In this document: piece by piece, positions 1-11,959 of the stretch
How positions within the stretch are numbered: the first letter of the stretch is position 1
Layout: each line of letters begins with the position of its first letter
From: Silurus meridionalis
Taxonomy: Eukaryota; Chordata; Actinopteri; Siluriformes; Siluridae
Length of the DNA: 64,000 nucleotides
Assembly: GCF_014805685.1 (NCBI RefSeq)
Contig: NC_060898.1
Location: 3,871,501-3,935,500, forward strand
Direction: 5' to 3'
Notes under the pieces: model-generated
What the model saw: only the letters and a program-made list of their open reading frames with translations
The model's database searches: none
Told to the model about the DNA's origin: nothing
Program-made: the position numbers and the translations under genes

Positions 1-495
1 TCATTCGAAAGTTTAATCAAAGAAACGGCATACGAAATTGTCTTTCAGTCACCATCTTAAACATCTGGGCTCCTTCGAGCCTCCACTAGTCGCCTGCTGT
101 TTTATACACGAACAAATCCTCTCTGCTTGAACAAATTAGAGCGAAATGAGGGCGAGAGAACGAGTGAGAAAGAGGGAGGGAAAACGCGAAAGGGGGGTCG
201 ATGTCAAAGGCCGAGAAAGTGTGTGAAGAATAGCATGGCTTGTTTAATTCATCAGAACTTGTCTCATAGAGAGTTGTAGTTTGAAACTTTAATGAAAAGG
301 GCCCTAAAGTCCTGAAGTAGTGAAATGAATAGGAAGCGAAAATATAAAATGAGGAACCCTCAGAGAGGGAAAGAGACAGAGAGAGAATGAAAGAGAGCTG
401 AAGAGAGAGAAAGAACTTGTAGAGACTTCAGCAAAACAATCCTTCTCTGTCATTACGTCTTTTTTTTTCAATATACACGTGAACACGCAATCTTA

Positions 496-538
<43 letters not shown>
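496..538. repeat. (CA)n microsatellite
   Basis: Uninterrupted CA repeats, about 21 units. Confidence 0.98.
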
Positions 539-540
<2 letters not shown>

Positions 541-889
541 TCTACTCTGCCCCATGTTTATTGGCTCATGCTGGTGCAGCCAGTGATGTGAGTTCAATGT
601 GTCAGAAGAACTAGTTCTCCTACCGCTAGAACACAGCTCATGCCTTCCTCCATCGTGCATGCATGCTCAAAGAAATGAGAAAGCCCATGACAGAGCACGA
701 ATAAAAAAATGTATCTGAATACACTAAAGCTACAATAATACAAATATGAAGGGTGCAATCTCTGCAAAACCGAGCACTGGAGATATCTCACAACCATCTG
801 CAGACATGTTCACACCTATTGCGTTCATTTTGCAGTTATTTTGCTGCATATAATTAAACCAAAAGAGGGAAAAAACCCTCACTGGTCAG

Positions 890-1818
890 GTACAAGTAAA
901 GCTACCAGTCTAAAACTCTACTTAAACAAAAGTAAAAAGTAGCTCTTTTAAAGTAGGAGTGAAATTCACTTGAGTTTTGACTTTTTTAACTGTGGGGGTA
1001 TGTGTTGGGGGATTCTAGTGTAGTTCACAAAGAAAGTGTAGTTAATTGAAGAAACACCTTCATTAATTAAAGTGGAATAACAAAAAAAAGATAACTACAG
1101 TCCATGACTTGAGTCTAATGTAAGTTCTGAACTATTTAAACAAACACATTTTTTTTTTCTTATGTTTATTTATGATGCAGATTCAGAACAATTTTTGATT
1201 CGACGGCATTTAGTTTTCAGCCGGGTCTGCGTCACTGGCATCTGGCTTGTAGGGGTGTGCGATATTGAAAAATAAAAATCGCGATATTTTCGGAGATTTT
1301 GCCGATATCGATAATCAGACCGTATTTGATTATATATTTGATTTATTATACAACAAAAATCACTGCTCTACTGTAAAGTGAACTTGTCAGGATTCAGGGG
1401 ATTTTCACTGCATGCAGCATTTTGATTGGTTATTAAAAAAGAAGTTATATTTAATTATTCAATTTATTGCTTATCATTAAAACAACAATTACAATATTAT
1501 TGCCCACGGTATATATCGCCCCTACTGTCTTGTCCTTCTCCGTCTTTTTTCTTGTGAGTTTAGAGCCTTTGTTCCCCGCCCATCGACCAATCAGAGCAGT
1601 AGTTTCCGGGGGTGCGATTTATTTTTGTCTTGCATTATTTTATTTAATTAAAACAATTTTTTTACTCAGTAACGGATATGATTTAAAATGTAGTTGAGTA
1701 AATACTTCAAAAAAACATACTTTAAAAAAGTGAAATAACAGATTTTAGAATTTAGATGTACAAAAAAAAACTACACAATTACAATAATGCAAGGAAATGT
1801 AATTCGTAAACTTCCCCT
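890..1818 (+). mobile_element. degenerate AAGTA-rich DNA element interrupted by a hAT MITE
   Basis: The left part has stacked AAAGTA/AGTAG motifs (930-960). The right part has GTTGAGTAAATACTT, AACTACACAATTACA and TGTAATTCGTAA (1690-1815), phrases common in a fish repeat built of 'tactcaagtaaaagta' units. The two halves are separated by the MITE at 1250-1524. The outer ends are unclear and no reading frame survives. Confidence 0.4.
1250..1524 (+). mobile_element. hAT-type MITE, 275 bp, with 8-bp target duplication
   Basis: The left end reads TAGGGGTGTGCGATAT and the right end, reverse-complemented, reads TAGGGGCGATATATAC. The flanking 8-mers are CTGGCTTG (1242-1249) and CTGTCTTG (1525-1532), matching at 7 of 8 positions. 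An 8-bp duplication is the signature of hAT transposition. There is no coding capacity, so it is a non-autonomous copy. Confidence 0.7.
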
Positions 1819-2394
1819 TTTGTGTAACAAATAATAAATACATAAATAAATACATAAATAAATAAATAAACAAATAAACAAACCTCAGTTCAATCTTGAA
1901 ATTACTACAATATCGTTGCTTAAATCTAAATCACATTCTGTTTGATTTTGATTTGAATCACTTTTCTCACTGCAAACGAATTGCTTTGAAGTTCAACTGG
2001 AACGAAGTGTGACTCGGCTCGGGGATGATTGTGTTCTCACCTGCTTAAAGGACCGCACCGAAAAGGATAACACACCAGAGCGTGGTGGTCACAGTCTAGT
2101 TCCAGTTGAACTCACGGTGAGATTGCTTCGCAGCAATTCGTCCCTGAATCAAAACACTTCCATGTGCAGGAAATGAAGCGGGCATGGTATGTATTTTGGG
2201 TAATGGTATATTCCTTCTGGATAGAAACTGAGAAGGGCTGCAGAAATGTGATGTGTCTGGATAAAAAAATGTAAAAGCGAGAAAATCATGGATTTCAGAT
2301 CGCAAAGTTTTATTTCTAGAATTGTGTAGCAATTTATTGAGCTTCTGCTCTACGTTCTGCATATTTTCTGTGTTAAGATATTTCTCACCAAAAG

Positions 2395-3200
2395 AATGAA
2401 AGTGGAACTGACTATTGAAGATTTGTACTCTGGAAATGGACTCGTTCTGATTTGGAATTGGGATATGGACTAATTCTGGTTTGCTCTCAGGAAATGGACT
2501 AGTTCTGTTTTGGAACTGGGAAACAGACTAATTCTGACTCTGACTTTGCAAATGGACTAGTTGTAAAAGTGACTAATTTTAGATGGAACTCGCAAATGGA
2601 CTAATTCTGGTTTTAACTTTTGGAAATGGACCAGAATCGCTTTTCTCACTGCAAACAAACCACTTATTCCATTGATTAATCGAGTAATCGGAAAAAAAAA
2701 AAGTACTTTTTCTTTATTAAAGAGCAATACACAAGAGAAAATAAGACGGGTCTCTTAAAATGAACAAGTCATCAGTTTCAGTTTTACAAAAATTAACAAT
2801 TTCATTGCTGAAATTGCAATACAACAATATCTGTGAAAACTCTACCCATTTAGTGCCGTATTACATTACAATGCAAAGACAAATATGATTAAAATATAAA
2901 AATCAATTTTAAAATCACATTAAAAAAGGTTAAACACACTGGATGGTGTTTTCTTTATGTTTTAGTTTGAAATTATCCTAAGTTTAGCTGGTGGTGCATC
3001 AGTAATAAAGGTATGGGGGAAACACAGTCCTCCGTGTGTAATGAAATGGACTAAACTGAGCATTGAGGCAAATAATTTGCGTAGATGCTTTTTTTCGATT
3101 AATCGAGATCTTTGACGAATCGTTTCAGCCCTAAAATGGACCAGCTCACGTTTGGACCAGTGAAATGGAAGGATTCTTGGTTGGAGCTTTGGAACCAGAG
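2395..3200 (+). repeat. degenerate ~30-bp minisatellite (GGAAATGGACTAATTCTG type), split by an insertion
   Basis: Units such as GGAAATGGACTCGTTCTG, GATATGGACTAATTCTGG and GCAAATGGACTAATTCTG recur through 2425-2640 with spacing near 30-45 bases. The motif resumes after 3133 (AAAATGGACCAGC, GAAATGGAAGGATTC), so an array appears to have been split by the element at 2650-3132. Units are too diverged for a firm copy number. Confidence 0.55.
2650..3132 (+). mobile_element. hAT-like non-autonomous element (ATTAATCGA / ACGAATCGTTTCAGCCCT ends)
   Basis: GATTAATCGAGTAATCGG occurs near the left end (2674) and ATTAATCGAGATC plus CGAATCGTTTCAGCCCT near the right (3098-3132). These resemble the 'agggctgaaacgattagtcg' termini of a widespread fish hAT family. 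The interior is AT-rich with no frame. The left boundary is uncertain. Confidence 0.5.
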
Positions 3201-3213
3201 TAATCAGTATGCA

Positions 3214-3961
3214 CAGTGGTGGACGCTAACAAAATAAATGTAATTCTTACTATACTGAAGTAGATCTTTTAAGTATCTGTACTTTACTGAAGTGTTTTCA
3301 TTTGGGGAGAATTTTACTTCACCACATTTCAGAGTCAAATATTATTCTTTTTTTACTCAACTACATTTTGGGAAAGCAGTTATTTCTTTTTATTAATGAG
3401 TGAATAAAAACTTAATAGGTCAAGCACACAACAATCCACCAATCAGGGTAGAGCGAGCTCTGCTTTGAACTAGTTTTGATTGCTGCTTAGTGTATCTACT
3501 TATCATCAACATGTATTTCAGTGTCAGTTCAACAGCAAGCAGAACATTTTGAAAGGAATAAATGAGGCAAGAAACTTCTGATTTGAACTCGCCACCACAC
3601 CCACCCACATACGATATTTTATTGAAGTAGTTGAAAAGAAGGTTTTGGGTTTATGATAATTGTAATAGATATCAATCAGTGTTTGACTCATCAATATCAT
3701 TCTAATAATAGATTGTTGTGCTCAGAGTAACATTAGAGTCTTTTCACATGAACTGCGTTGATTAAGCAAAGAGTCTTGTGATAAAAATGATAATAGGATC
3801 ATATCAATAGTTATAATGATTTAAAGTTTATTTGAGGGCAAATACGTTTGCACTTTTACTCAAGTGAAGGTTTAAAGGGACACTTTTACTGGAGGAATAT
3901 TTTACCTTGTGCAGCTCTACTCTTACTAAAGTACATGGTTTGTGTGCTTCGTCCACCTCTG
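3214..3961 (+). mobile_element. complete hAT-type non-autonomous element, 748 bp
   Basis: The left terminus is CAGTGGTGGACG and the right terminus, reverse-complemented, is CAGAGGTGGACG. The flanks are AGTATGCA (3206-3213) and AGTATGAA (3962-3969), a 7/8 match for an 8-bp duplication. Just inside the ends are runs of ACTTTTACTCAAGTG type. A second, reverse-oriented complete copy is at 59748-60487 and a partial one at 54800-55066. No transposase frame is present. Confidence 0.75.
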
Positions 3962-4718
3962 AGTATGAAGTACACAAACATCAAACTTAACACTGTTATG
4001 GATCTCAGTCTTCACCAAAGTTGCACGCTGTTCCTTTGATCACTAATCTACAAACCCACTATCTAACCAATTAAAAAAAAAACAGTCCTGTCTCTGAGGC
4101 CACTGGGAGGTTTATTAGTCTGTTTAATGTAGCCCCAAACCCTTAACAATAGCCCACACCGGCATTGTGACTATAACGATCTACAGGCTGCACCATCTGT
4201 GTGTCAGAACTCCAGTGGTGCGAAGCTTGTCATCGACTCATCAGTCTGAAAGAGCCGCCTTGACGCCCATCATCACTCCACACTACATGTAACACACTAA
4301 AACAACCGAGCGGCCTAGAGGAAATCTGACAACCATCTACGTATTGCCAGCCTATTCAACATCTGTAAATGCTGGGCACAGAGGGAAAGACGAGGTCCCC
4401 ATTTTTTTTGTGCTCTTCTAATTAGCTGTCATGGCAGAATCGTCAGTTGATGCTCCCGCAGCTCTGCAGCCATAATGGGAGGGACAACAAGAAAGGATCG
4501 GAATGGGCCTCGGTGAGTTTGGATCCTGTCCAAAAACATTCCAAGGTTGTCCCATGAGGGACCCAATCCATCAAAGTGATTTTTCCCCCCTTACGCCCAC
4601 TAACACCAGCCCTCTTCTCCTTTGCAACGTAATCATTTTCCTCTCACCGGGTGTGACATTGATTCATAAAGTATGCCTCGGCAGATGCCAGAGTTTGGGA
4701 GTGTCATTGAGTGCATGG

Positions 4719-4720
<2 letters not shown>

Positions 4721-4778
<58 letters not shown>
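4721..4778. repeat. (GT)n microsatellite
   Basis: Uninterrupted GT repeats, 29 units, followed by a GGT-rich stretch at 4788-4815. Confidence 0.98.
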
Positions 4779-4779
<1 letters not shown>

Positions 4780-4844
4780 GAAAGAGGGGGTTGGTGGTGG
4801 TGGCGGTGGTTGGGGTTGCTTTCAATCTCTGTACTTTCTAAGCT

Positions 4845-4965
4845 TTAAGCTTTAATAGCTCAGCAGGGGGATGTGTCATGTTATAAGGTCAACAGGTTAA
4901 GGATCCGGGTTCGGAATGCCATCACCTTGACCTTCTCGGATGATGAAATGCCATCTTGCTGGTGT
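4845..4965 (+). mobile_element. possible degenerate tRNA-derived SINE head
   Basis: TAGCTCAGC (4855) resembles a Pol III box A, and GGTTCGGAATGCC (4908) resembles box B, spaced about 52 bases apart. The order fits fish tRNA-derived SINEs, but the match between the boxes is poor and no tail was recognised. Confidence 0.25.
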
Positions 4966-5631
4966 TGATGTGTCTTAAGGAGGTCACAAGGCCGGGCAGA
5001 TGTACAAGTCTAATCACTGGGTCAGACTCGGGGATGTGAGAGTGCATAATCCACATTTAGCAAGAAGTAGCAAACCTGGGTAAAGCTAAACATTTGCTTT
5101 ACTGCTCCGCCAAAAAGTCTTAAAGCAAGCATCAAAATCCGCCGTGATGCACACATCCGGCAATTAAAACCGTCCGTGTGGAAACATAGCAAAGGTTCCG
5201 TTTGGTGTCCTGATGATTTCTGTCATTTAAAACAGCATAATTACTTTAAATCTGAAAATGTAAACAGGTTTGTCTGTTTGAGCAACTGGATCAGTGAAAA
5301 GAAAGAGAAGTAATGGGAACCTGGTATAGCTATGTTCTTTTTTCATGTGTCTTATAGACATGAACAAGTTTTTGAAAAAACCTACAGTAGGACCATGAAT
5401 CATCTAGTTTTCATGCTCTAAGTTGAGTTTGGTTTCACTAATAATACACATACATTTGCATAAAGCATTAAAGCATTCATATTTGTTCATGCTAATGTGG
5501 ATTATAGTATTAACTATAAATGAAAATGAAAAGTGTTGATTGAATGTACATTATTAACAAATAAAAATGTGCGATTAAGTTGCAATTAAATACGATTAAA
5601 TATTTTAATCCACTGACAGCCCTATATATAT

Positions 5632-5650
5632 ACACACACAGACACACACA

Positions 5651-5713
<63 letters not shown>
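5632..5713. repeat. (CA)n microsatellite with GACACACACA interruptions
   Basis: A CA tract preceded by a short TATATA stretch; two GA interruptions lie near its start. It lies within the family X copy. Confidence 0.98.
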
Positions 5714-5716
<3 letters not shown>

Positions 5717-5947
5717 TGTACTGAATGCAATCCTGCAATCCTTTTAATGTGTGGAACAACGAACGTATTAAGTCACGTACAGTAAGTTTGTTTAGTCTCC
5801 GCCTCTTGTGCCACTGTTTTTTGTTTTTTCTCTTAAAAGGAGAAAATCTTGACAAGAACAAGTGAATGAATGATGGATGAAAAGAATGAAGACATTTGGT
5901 AAAGTATGCTGAAATAAGTAGAACAGTTATGAAAAACATATCTTTTG

Positions 5948-5951
<4 letters not shown>

Positions 5952-6004
<53 letters not shown>
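5952..6004. repeat. (CA)n microsatellite inside family X
   Basis: Uninterrupted CA tract at the position that also holds a CA tract in the family X copies at 34952 and 35972. Confidence 0.98.
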
Positions 6005-6007
<3 letters not shown>

Positions 6008-6559
6008 TTGTTTCCACATATGTATTACCCAAATGGGGTTTAACAAATTCCATGTCATTTAATTTAATTTTATTCGATAAATTTAGTGCGAATTTAATTG
6101 ATTACTCAATTTAATTAATAGAATAAAAACATTTATTGCATACATTTGATTTCTTTTATTTTGTGATTTTTTTTGTGATTTTTTTTAAACCAAGCAGGCA
6201 TTTTAACAAAAATTGTGTTAAAATTGTAAAGTTTACAAATGTTAATAATAATAATCTGCGTTTATAAAAAAAAAAAAAAAAAAACAATGAGCAATTTTAT
6301 GGTTTGCGTTTTCTCCCCTTAACTGTACCGAAATTGAACCAAAAGTACATATATGTACTTAAGTAATAAAAAGTGAATTTTAAGTAGTTTCACTTGTATT
6401 TAATCGGAAATAAAATCTTATGGGACTAACCATTATTTTCCATCAGCTACAGTAGAACCAAACTCTTTGAATTGACACTAGTCCAATCTGGCATTAGATA
6501 GGAAGTCAGTAAATATTGCTTACTCCAGCATATTGAAACATTTAACTGAGGTAATGTGC

Positions 6560-7520
6560 TCATCCTCAAGTTCAACACTACAGTCCATGTTCATTTGCAT
6601 CAGTAATGAAGTACGGAAATATTTTCCAGCCCTCATTTAGGACACATCATTTAGCAAGCGAGGTTTCTAGTGGAAGAACAAGGGCATCCTGGGTCACGCT
6701 CGGTGCTGTTGTATTAAGAGTGGTACTGTAGCTCTCGCTGCCTCGTCCTCATCAAGAGGACAGACATTTCTGTACAGCGATCAGCGTGGGCTCTAATACT
6801 GCTGATCTCTGAACCCTAAAATCTCATCATGCTAATGTACCCCGATTCTGTTTAATCAAGAAAATCTCAGTGACTCAGAGGAATTTGTCGCTCGGCGTAC
6901 ATGAGGGATGCAAAAATTCTCCCTGCTTTAGAGCACAATAAAACCCAATGACAAGCAGATTTACATAAAACTGTTCCTTTGCACTTTTTCAGTTTGCTTC
7001 ACACGAGGGACGCACAGCTATGTTTAGCGCAACGTCTAGGCGCTTTTGCAGTGTGCGTTTTCAGGGAATCTCGTCGTATCGCCTTCCGTTTCGCGTTTAT
7101 GGACTTTAAGCTGGATTTGATGTTTCATCTGACGGAAATCGGCACTTGTGCAAACTCGCACTAGGCCCTTAGCCCGGCCTCGGCGTGCTAAAAATTGCAG
7201 ATGTTAGCGTCTCCGAGTAGTCGCACAGGCAATTTGTCTGCAACACAACTGGGAGGTGAAGAATGAAATAAAGCGCAATAGCTCGCCTGTGCTGACAACA
7301 ACACATCCCGGCTGTTTAACAAGTTTCCTTGCTTGCTGAATGGACATTCTCACAAGGCTAATTGACATTAGGCTACATCATAGCTTGATAAAACACAATT
7401 ACTGATACGCCGCTTTCATAAATCCATATTTGCCGTGTTTTAATTAAGTTCTGCAAACGAAGCATACCTTCAGAGCCTAATTATGGTGCACATCTACTAA
7501 AGCCTTAATGATGTAGATGC
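6560..7520. other. single-copy-like intronic block, possible conserved non-coding DNA
   Basis: This block is free of recognised repeats and has balanced base composition. Motifs such as TTTAATCAAG, GGCTAATTGACATTAG and TTTTAATTAAG are AT-core sites that homeodomain factors can bind. There is no coding signal longer than about 60 codons with gene-like composition. Its regulatory role is only suggested by its lack of repeats. Confidence 0.3.
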
Positions 7521-8094
7521 ATTTTTTTGTTGTCTTTTTTTCTTCTCCGTGCTGCACGGGCCGTCGGGGGGATGAAACTGCATCTGCGAGTTTTGAGACG
7601 CGCGCAGCAATCAAAACGCAACTTTATCAGAAGCAGCAGAAAAACTGCAGCCAACTTGCATTGTAATGACAGGAGTGGTACATCACGGAGCAAGTTCAAC
7701 ATATCTATATTTGTTAAGCAGAGCTGGTTCAGCTGTTACAATACCGGCAAGTCAGGCTTTAGCGGCATGCCTTGCTGTCTCGTGGTCGGAACATTTTTCT
7801 GCAAAAGAAACCACTCGCCAAATGTTACAAATGGGCCAAAAACTCTCAGATGAACAGTCGGCCCCGTGCTCGCTGTGGGCTTTTTTAGACTAATTTAATG
7901 TCTGATAAATGTTCCTCGACTCTTGACAGTTTGGGGATGAGTGGTGGGTTCGGGTGTAGACCTGTCAAAGCTGTTTCAATGAAAATGGACTGCCAAGTAG
8001 TGAAAAAAACTGAAACAGGAAAACTTTTCTTTTGACAACCACAAAAATGAATTTATACATTAAGCAACAACAATAATCGCTAACACAACACGCC
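7521..8094. other. unique sequence, nothing recognised
   Basis: A 108-codon frame crosses 7527-7850 but resembles no protein I know. The opposite strand is also open for part of it. GC content is higher than in the surroundings (7550-7620). Confidence 0.3.
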
Positions 8095-8277
8095 CTACTG
8101 AGGAGGCCTGGGGTGCAGTCAGCGTTCCAATTTATCCCAAAGGTGTTTAATAGAGCTCTAGAGCAGGCTACTCAAGATCTTCCATTTCAACCCACATAAA
8201 GCATACAGCATTTTCATTAAGCTTTGCTTTGTGTACATGAGCATTGCCATGCTTTAACAGATTTAGGTTTAGTTCAA
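8095..8277 (-). mobile_element. Tc1-like family A fragment
   Basis: The minus strand carries the family-A sequence around GACTGCACCCCAGGCCTCCT and CACCTTTGGGATAAATTGG, then the upstream GCATTGCCATGC segment. The complete transposase of this family would contain the LNPxEHLWDE region here; this copy keeps only a short piece. Confidence 0.6.
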
Positions 8278-8322
8278 GATAGATAGATAGATGGACAGAC
8301 AGACAGACAGACAGACAGACAG
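8278..8322. repeat. GATA/GACA compound microsatellite
   Basis: A few GATA units then about eight GACA units, the Bkm-type combination. Confidence 0.95.
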
Positions 8323-8535
8323 CATGAATATGAGTGAATAAGACTGTGAGATTGTCTGAGAAACAGAAAGAAACCTGCTGGACTGGACTGAGTCCCTCTG
8401 AGTAAAAAAGAAATGTAGAGAGGGAGATATTAGAAAAAGGAGAGAGAGAGCAAGAACCCTGTCAGAGAGATTGTTCTGCCATGTGGAAAGGTGACACACA
8501 GACGTGTGAGCAGGCCCTCTAGAGATGGAGAGAAA

Positions 8536-8538
8536 GAG

Positions 8539-8597
<59 letters not shown>

Positions 8598-8598
8598 C
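8536..8598. repeat. (GA)n microsatellite
   Basis: GA repeats with minor interruptions at each end. Confidence 0.97.
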
Positions 8599-8813
8599 AT
8601 GAGCGTGAGACACAGTCGGAGGCAGAGGGAATGGGGAAGCACACACAGTTTGTTGAACTTTTGAGGATGGGGGTCCCAGCGCAGGAGTCTGTGCATGTAG
8701 TTTATGGGAAATGACTCAACTGTTAACAGTTAAAAATAAGTCGAACCGGCGCTGATATAACGATGATGCACACTTAAGACAATCTAATCTATCTATCAAA
8801 TAGTAAGTGGATA

Positions 8814-8935
8814 TGCACTGCATAGACAAAAGTATTATTAACACAATTATAGCTGAATGAGACACATTCTAACCAAAGTCTAGTGGAACATCTTATTGGA
8901 AGAATGGAGGTTATTATAACTTATAAAAGTGTAAT
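8814..8935 (+). mobile_element. Tc1-like family A, internally deleted copy
   Basis: A degraded terminus (TGCATAGACAAAAGTATT) is joined almost directly to the distal part AGTCTAGTGGAACATCTT and GAATGGAGGTTATTATAA. Most of the element between these is missing. Confidence 0.55.
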
Positions 8936-9237
8936 AAGATGTTGCACCTGTAAATCGTATGGTGAGGTTTCTATTATTCGTTCCAAACCACTGCATGGCG
9001 TGCAAACAAATTCCAGTTGTACGAAAGAATGCAGTTGGAACTGTGACCTTCTCAAACTAGTGTAACCCTTTATTGTTAAATAAATATCTCTAAAACACTC
9101 TGTAAAATAGTACAACACTTTATTACAAAAATACAAAAACAGTACTGAATCATAAAAAGAAAATGAAATATATTAATGAATAAATATAAGCATATAATCA
9201 CAAAATTATAAATAATAAATATAATATATATAAAAAA

Positions 9238-9410
9238 AAAAAAACAGGACATGGCATCAGTGATTTGCCCCTAGAGTCCGCTCTCGTAATGACAACGAAC
9301 CGGAAGCCGGAAAAACTATTGGTATGGATTTTTAGTCGATAGCCGTTAGTTCCTAACTAAAATTGGCAAAAAAATGCTTAATTGATCAACCTCTACTAAA
9401 TATATACAAA
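9238..9410 (-). mobile_element. repeat with GAGGT(C/T)GA(C/T) end (fragment)
   Basis: On the minus strand it begins near AGAGGTTGATCAATTAAG, similar to the GAGGTCGACCGATATG end seen at 40442 and common in teleost DNA-transposon remnants. The rest is diverged and non-coding. Confidence 0.35.
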
Positions 9411-9651
9411 TAGTGTTTGATTTGTTTTGTTCAACTGCATTTCAGAAAGAGTTTGGAACTCGGAAGTGAAGTTTGTCAAATATTGTTACTTAAAAATAAC
9501 AAAAAAAAAACTTTCTTTCGGCTTCTCAAATAACAAAAACTTTAATTAAATTATGAATTATTTGGCACAGGTGTGATTCCTGTCAAGTGTCAGGGCCAAG
9601 CAAGTCCGGTTGGGCTGCTCGACCGCATAGTTTAAATCATATTTACAGCTT

Positions 9652-9655
9652 ACAC

Positions 9656-9702
<47 letters not shown>
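9652..9702. repeat. (CA)n microsatellite
   Basis: CA repeats with one CATATACA interruption near the start. Confidence 0.97.
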
Positions 9703-9703
<1 letters not shown>

Positions 9704-9939
9704 CGCCAACACAGGAGCATGTTAACACAGTGGACAGAGAGTCCAGAATGCGAATGCTATTGTTCTGTATAATTCTCTTTGTATGAGCGACAGGTCAGCG
9801 AATCCGACGTGATTATACCGAAAAAGTATTAATAATTAAAAATCTCACTGCAGGAAAAAAAGAGACAGAGGGTAAAAAAATACACTGTAGAAGAATGAAG
9901 GGCGAAAGAGAAAGAGAGAGAATGGGAAATGAACTGAAC

Positions 9940-9942
<3 letters not shown>

Positions 9943-9988
<46 letters not shown>
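9943..9988. repeat. (GA)n microsatellite
   Basis: Uninterrupted GA tract; first of four alternating GA/CA/GA/GT tracts within 520 bases. Confidence 0.97.
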
Positions 9989-9991
<3 letters not shown>

Positions 9992-10064
9992 GAAAGCATG
10001 ATTTAACAAATGCTGCTTCCTCTGCTTTCCTGTGCTCTGCTGTCTCGTCCCTCGGTAGCAGCAT

Positions 10065-10066
<2 letters not shown>

Positions 10067-10112
<46 letters not shown>
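10067..10112. repeat. (CA)n microsatellite
   Basis: Uninterrupted CA tract, second of the 9.9-10.5 kb cluster. Confidence 0.97.
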
Positions 10113-10114
<2 letters not shown>

Positions 10115-10229
10115 CTGCATTTAGAGCAGGCAAAATCCACCGTTTCCTCCACTCTCGTCCTTAGAGGACAGACACGTGAATGATGTAGGAAAGAGACAGA
10201 GGCATAGAGTGAAAAAGAGAGAGAGTGTG

Positions 10230-10232
<3 letters not shown>

Positions 10233-10275
<43 letters not shown>
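10233..10275. repeat. (GA)n microsatellite
   Basis: Uninterrupted GA tract, third of the cluster. Confidence 0.97.
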
Positions 10276-10279
<4 letters not shown>

Positions 10280-10411
10280 ACACAGCAATTGTGTGACAGA
10301 GGGAGAAAGACGGAAGAGACAGCGCAAGAAATTAAGCATGCTTTGAGGCAATGAGAAAGGAAAGGGCTAGACAGAGAGGCCAACAATGCACTGAGAAAAG
10401 TGGGATGGAGA

Positions 10412-10415
<4 letters not shown>

Positions 10416-10463
<48 letters not shown>
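10416..10463. repeat. (GT)n microsatellite
   Basis: Uninterrupted GT tract, fourth of the cluster. Confidence 0.97.
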
Positions 10464-10467
<4 letters not shown>

Positions 10468-10754
10468 CAAGTAGCAGATGTACAAAACAAAAGATATTCA
10501 TGAAGACTAGTAGTGGCGGAATACATTTCTCGGGATATATGATACGTATTAGAATATGTTTAAATGCACGCTCTAGGGTAAAGGATTGTAGGCGAAAAAA
10601 CAAACAAATAAACAAACAAGCAAACAAATAAAGTAAATAAAAAAAATAAAAAAATTAAAAGTAATAAAAAGTAAAGAAATAAATGCTAAATAAATAAATA
10701 CTGGTTTAATATTTATGGTATTTATATATTTATATATAAATGAACTTTCCCAAG

Positions 10755-11090
10755 CAGAACTCGCTGGCCACTTTAATAGGAACGCCTTCATTCCTGTTTA
10801 TATAGTGGCAACCAAATCCAGATTATTCCAGACTGAATAAACATTGCTTGGTCTTTTTCCAGGCTTTGGCAGCGTAGTTTCCGCTTACTGTTCTGTCTGG
10901 AATCTAGCATGCTCTCCTGTTGGATCACATCAGCCTCGACTTTTGACATGCTGTGTGATCAGAAATGCTTTTCTGCTCACTATGGGTGTAACGAGTGATT
11001 ATTTGAGTTACGGTAACCTTCCTGTCAGTTTCGACTGGTTTCTCACCAGCAAGCATTTCGATCGCCTTGCACAAACCAAGCAGAAGTAAT
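10755..11090 (-). mobile_element. Tc1-like family B remnant
   Basis: It starts at a terminus reading GGCCACTTTAATAGGAACGC (10767). After rearranged sequence comes AGAAATGCTTTTCTGCTCAC and TTTGAGTTACGGTAACCTTC, which are minus-strand transposase-region phrases of a very common fish Tc1. The frame is destroyed. Family B fragments also lie at 12463-12545 and 13272-13500. Confidence 0.6.
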
Positions 11091-11959
11091 GGGACAACAG
11101 AACAATGTATATTATGATATAAAGCTATACACATGAACACATTTTAGTCCCCCCCTCCTATATACACTTACATAACTGGGACTGAACCCTCACTATTATC
11201 ATGTCTCATATAACACTCTTTATATTCTGTATCAACTCAGGCTATGGAACACGACAGGATATCAGCATTGTGTGGGATAATTAGATCAGATCCTTCTACC
11301 GTGCTGCTATACTCTTAATTGGTCGGTAGTTTCGGACAGTAGTGAATTCGTATGTCAGAAAGGGTGTTAAAGGAAGAAAAGTGTTGAATTGTATTAAGCT
11401 TTGCTGTAATTAAACAGAGTCTCCAGTGTACCAGTCAGTAGGTTTTCCACCATGGGAATGTCTTCAGTACCTCACATTTCTTGATTGCTTGCTTTGTTGA
11501 CTAACTATATACTTACATACATGTTTACTGTCAACTATTTACTTATATAAATCCAGCTTTTGTGGATTCTATAAGGTTGATGAAAGGGCACAAATTAGCA
11601 CACACACACATTCTCAACAGAGAGACAGATAAAACAAGAAAGAGAAAGAAAGATAAAAAGAGAGAATCAGTAAAAAAAAATTATATGTTATTTAAAAGAC
11701 ATGATGAAGAGAAAATTTAATATTCCAAAAATAAATCATGATAAGGCTTATATATAAGAAAGACATTCTCTTGTCTGAATGAAATCATTTCAAAAACATG
11801 CAATGAACACACATATATACACACACACCCACACACACTCACACACGCACAGAAATAAGACACATGGACACAACAGCTATCGATTGCTTCCCAGCACACA
11901 TCACCACAACTTTCACAAATTGCTATTGAGAAGTGACCTGTAATGCAATTACTGCCCAA

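Larger units (their letters stand above)
5590..6360 (+). mobile_element. family X repeat copy (hAT-like?) with two internal CA tracts
   Basis: It shares collinear phrases with 34350-35400: GAATGCAATCCT, GTTTAGTCTCCGCCT, GAAGACATTTG, AAAGTATGCTG, AGAACAGTTA, a CA tract, TATTACC-AAATGGGGT-TAACAAA, and finally CTGTACCGAAATTGAACC. A CA tract lies between AGAACAGTTA and AAATGGGGT in both copies. Terminal inverted repeats are not resolved. Confidence 0.5.

Noticed and set aside
4503..10485. Open frames encoding poly(Cys-Val), poly(Thr-His) or poly(Ser-Leu)
   Set aside because: They are translations of CA/GT and GA/CT microsatellites, open on several frames at once.
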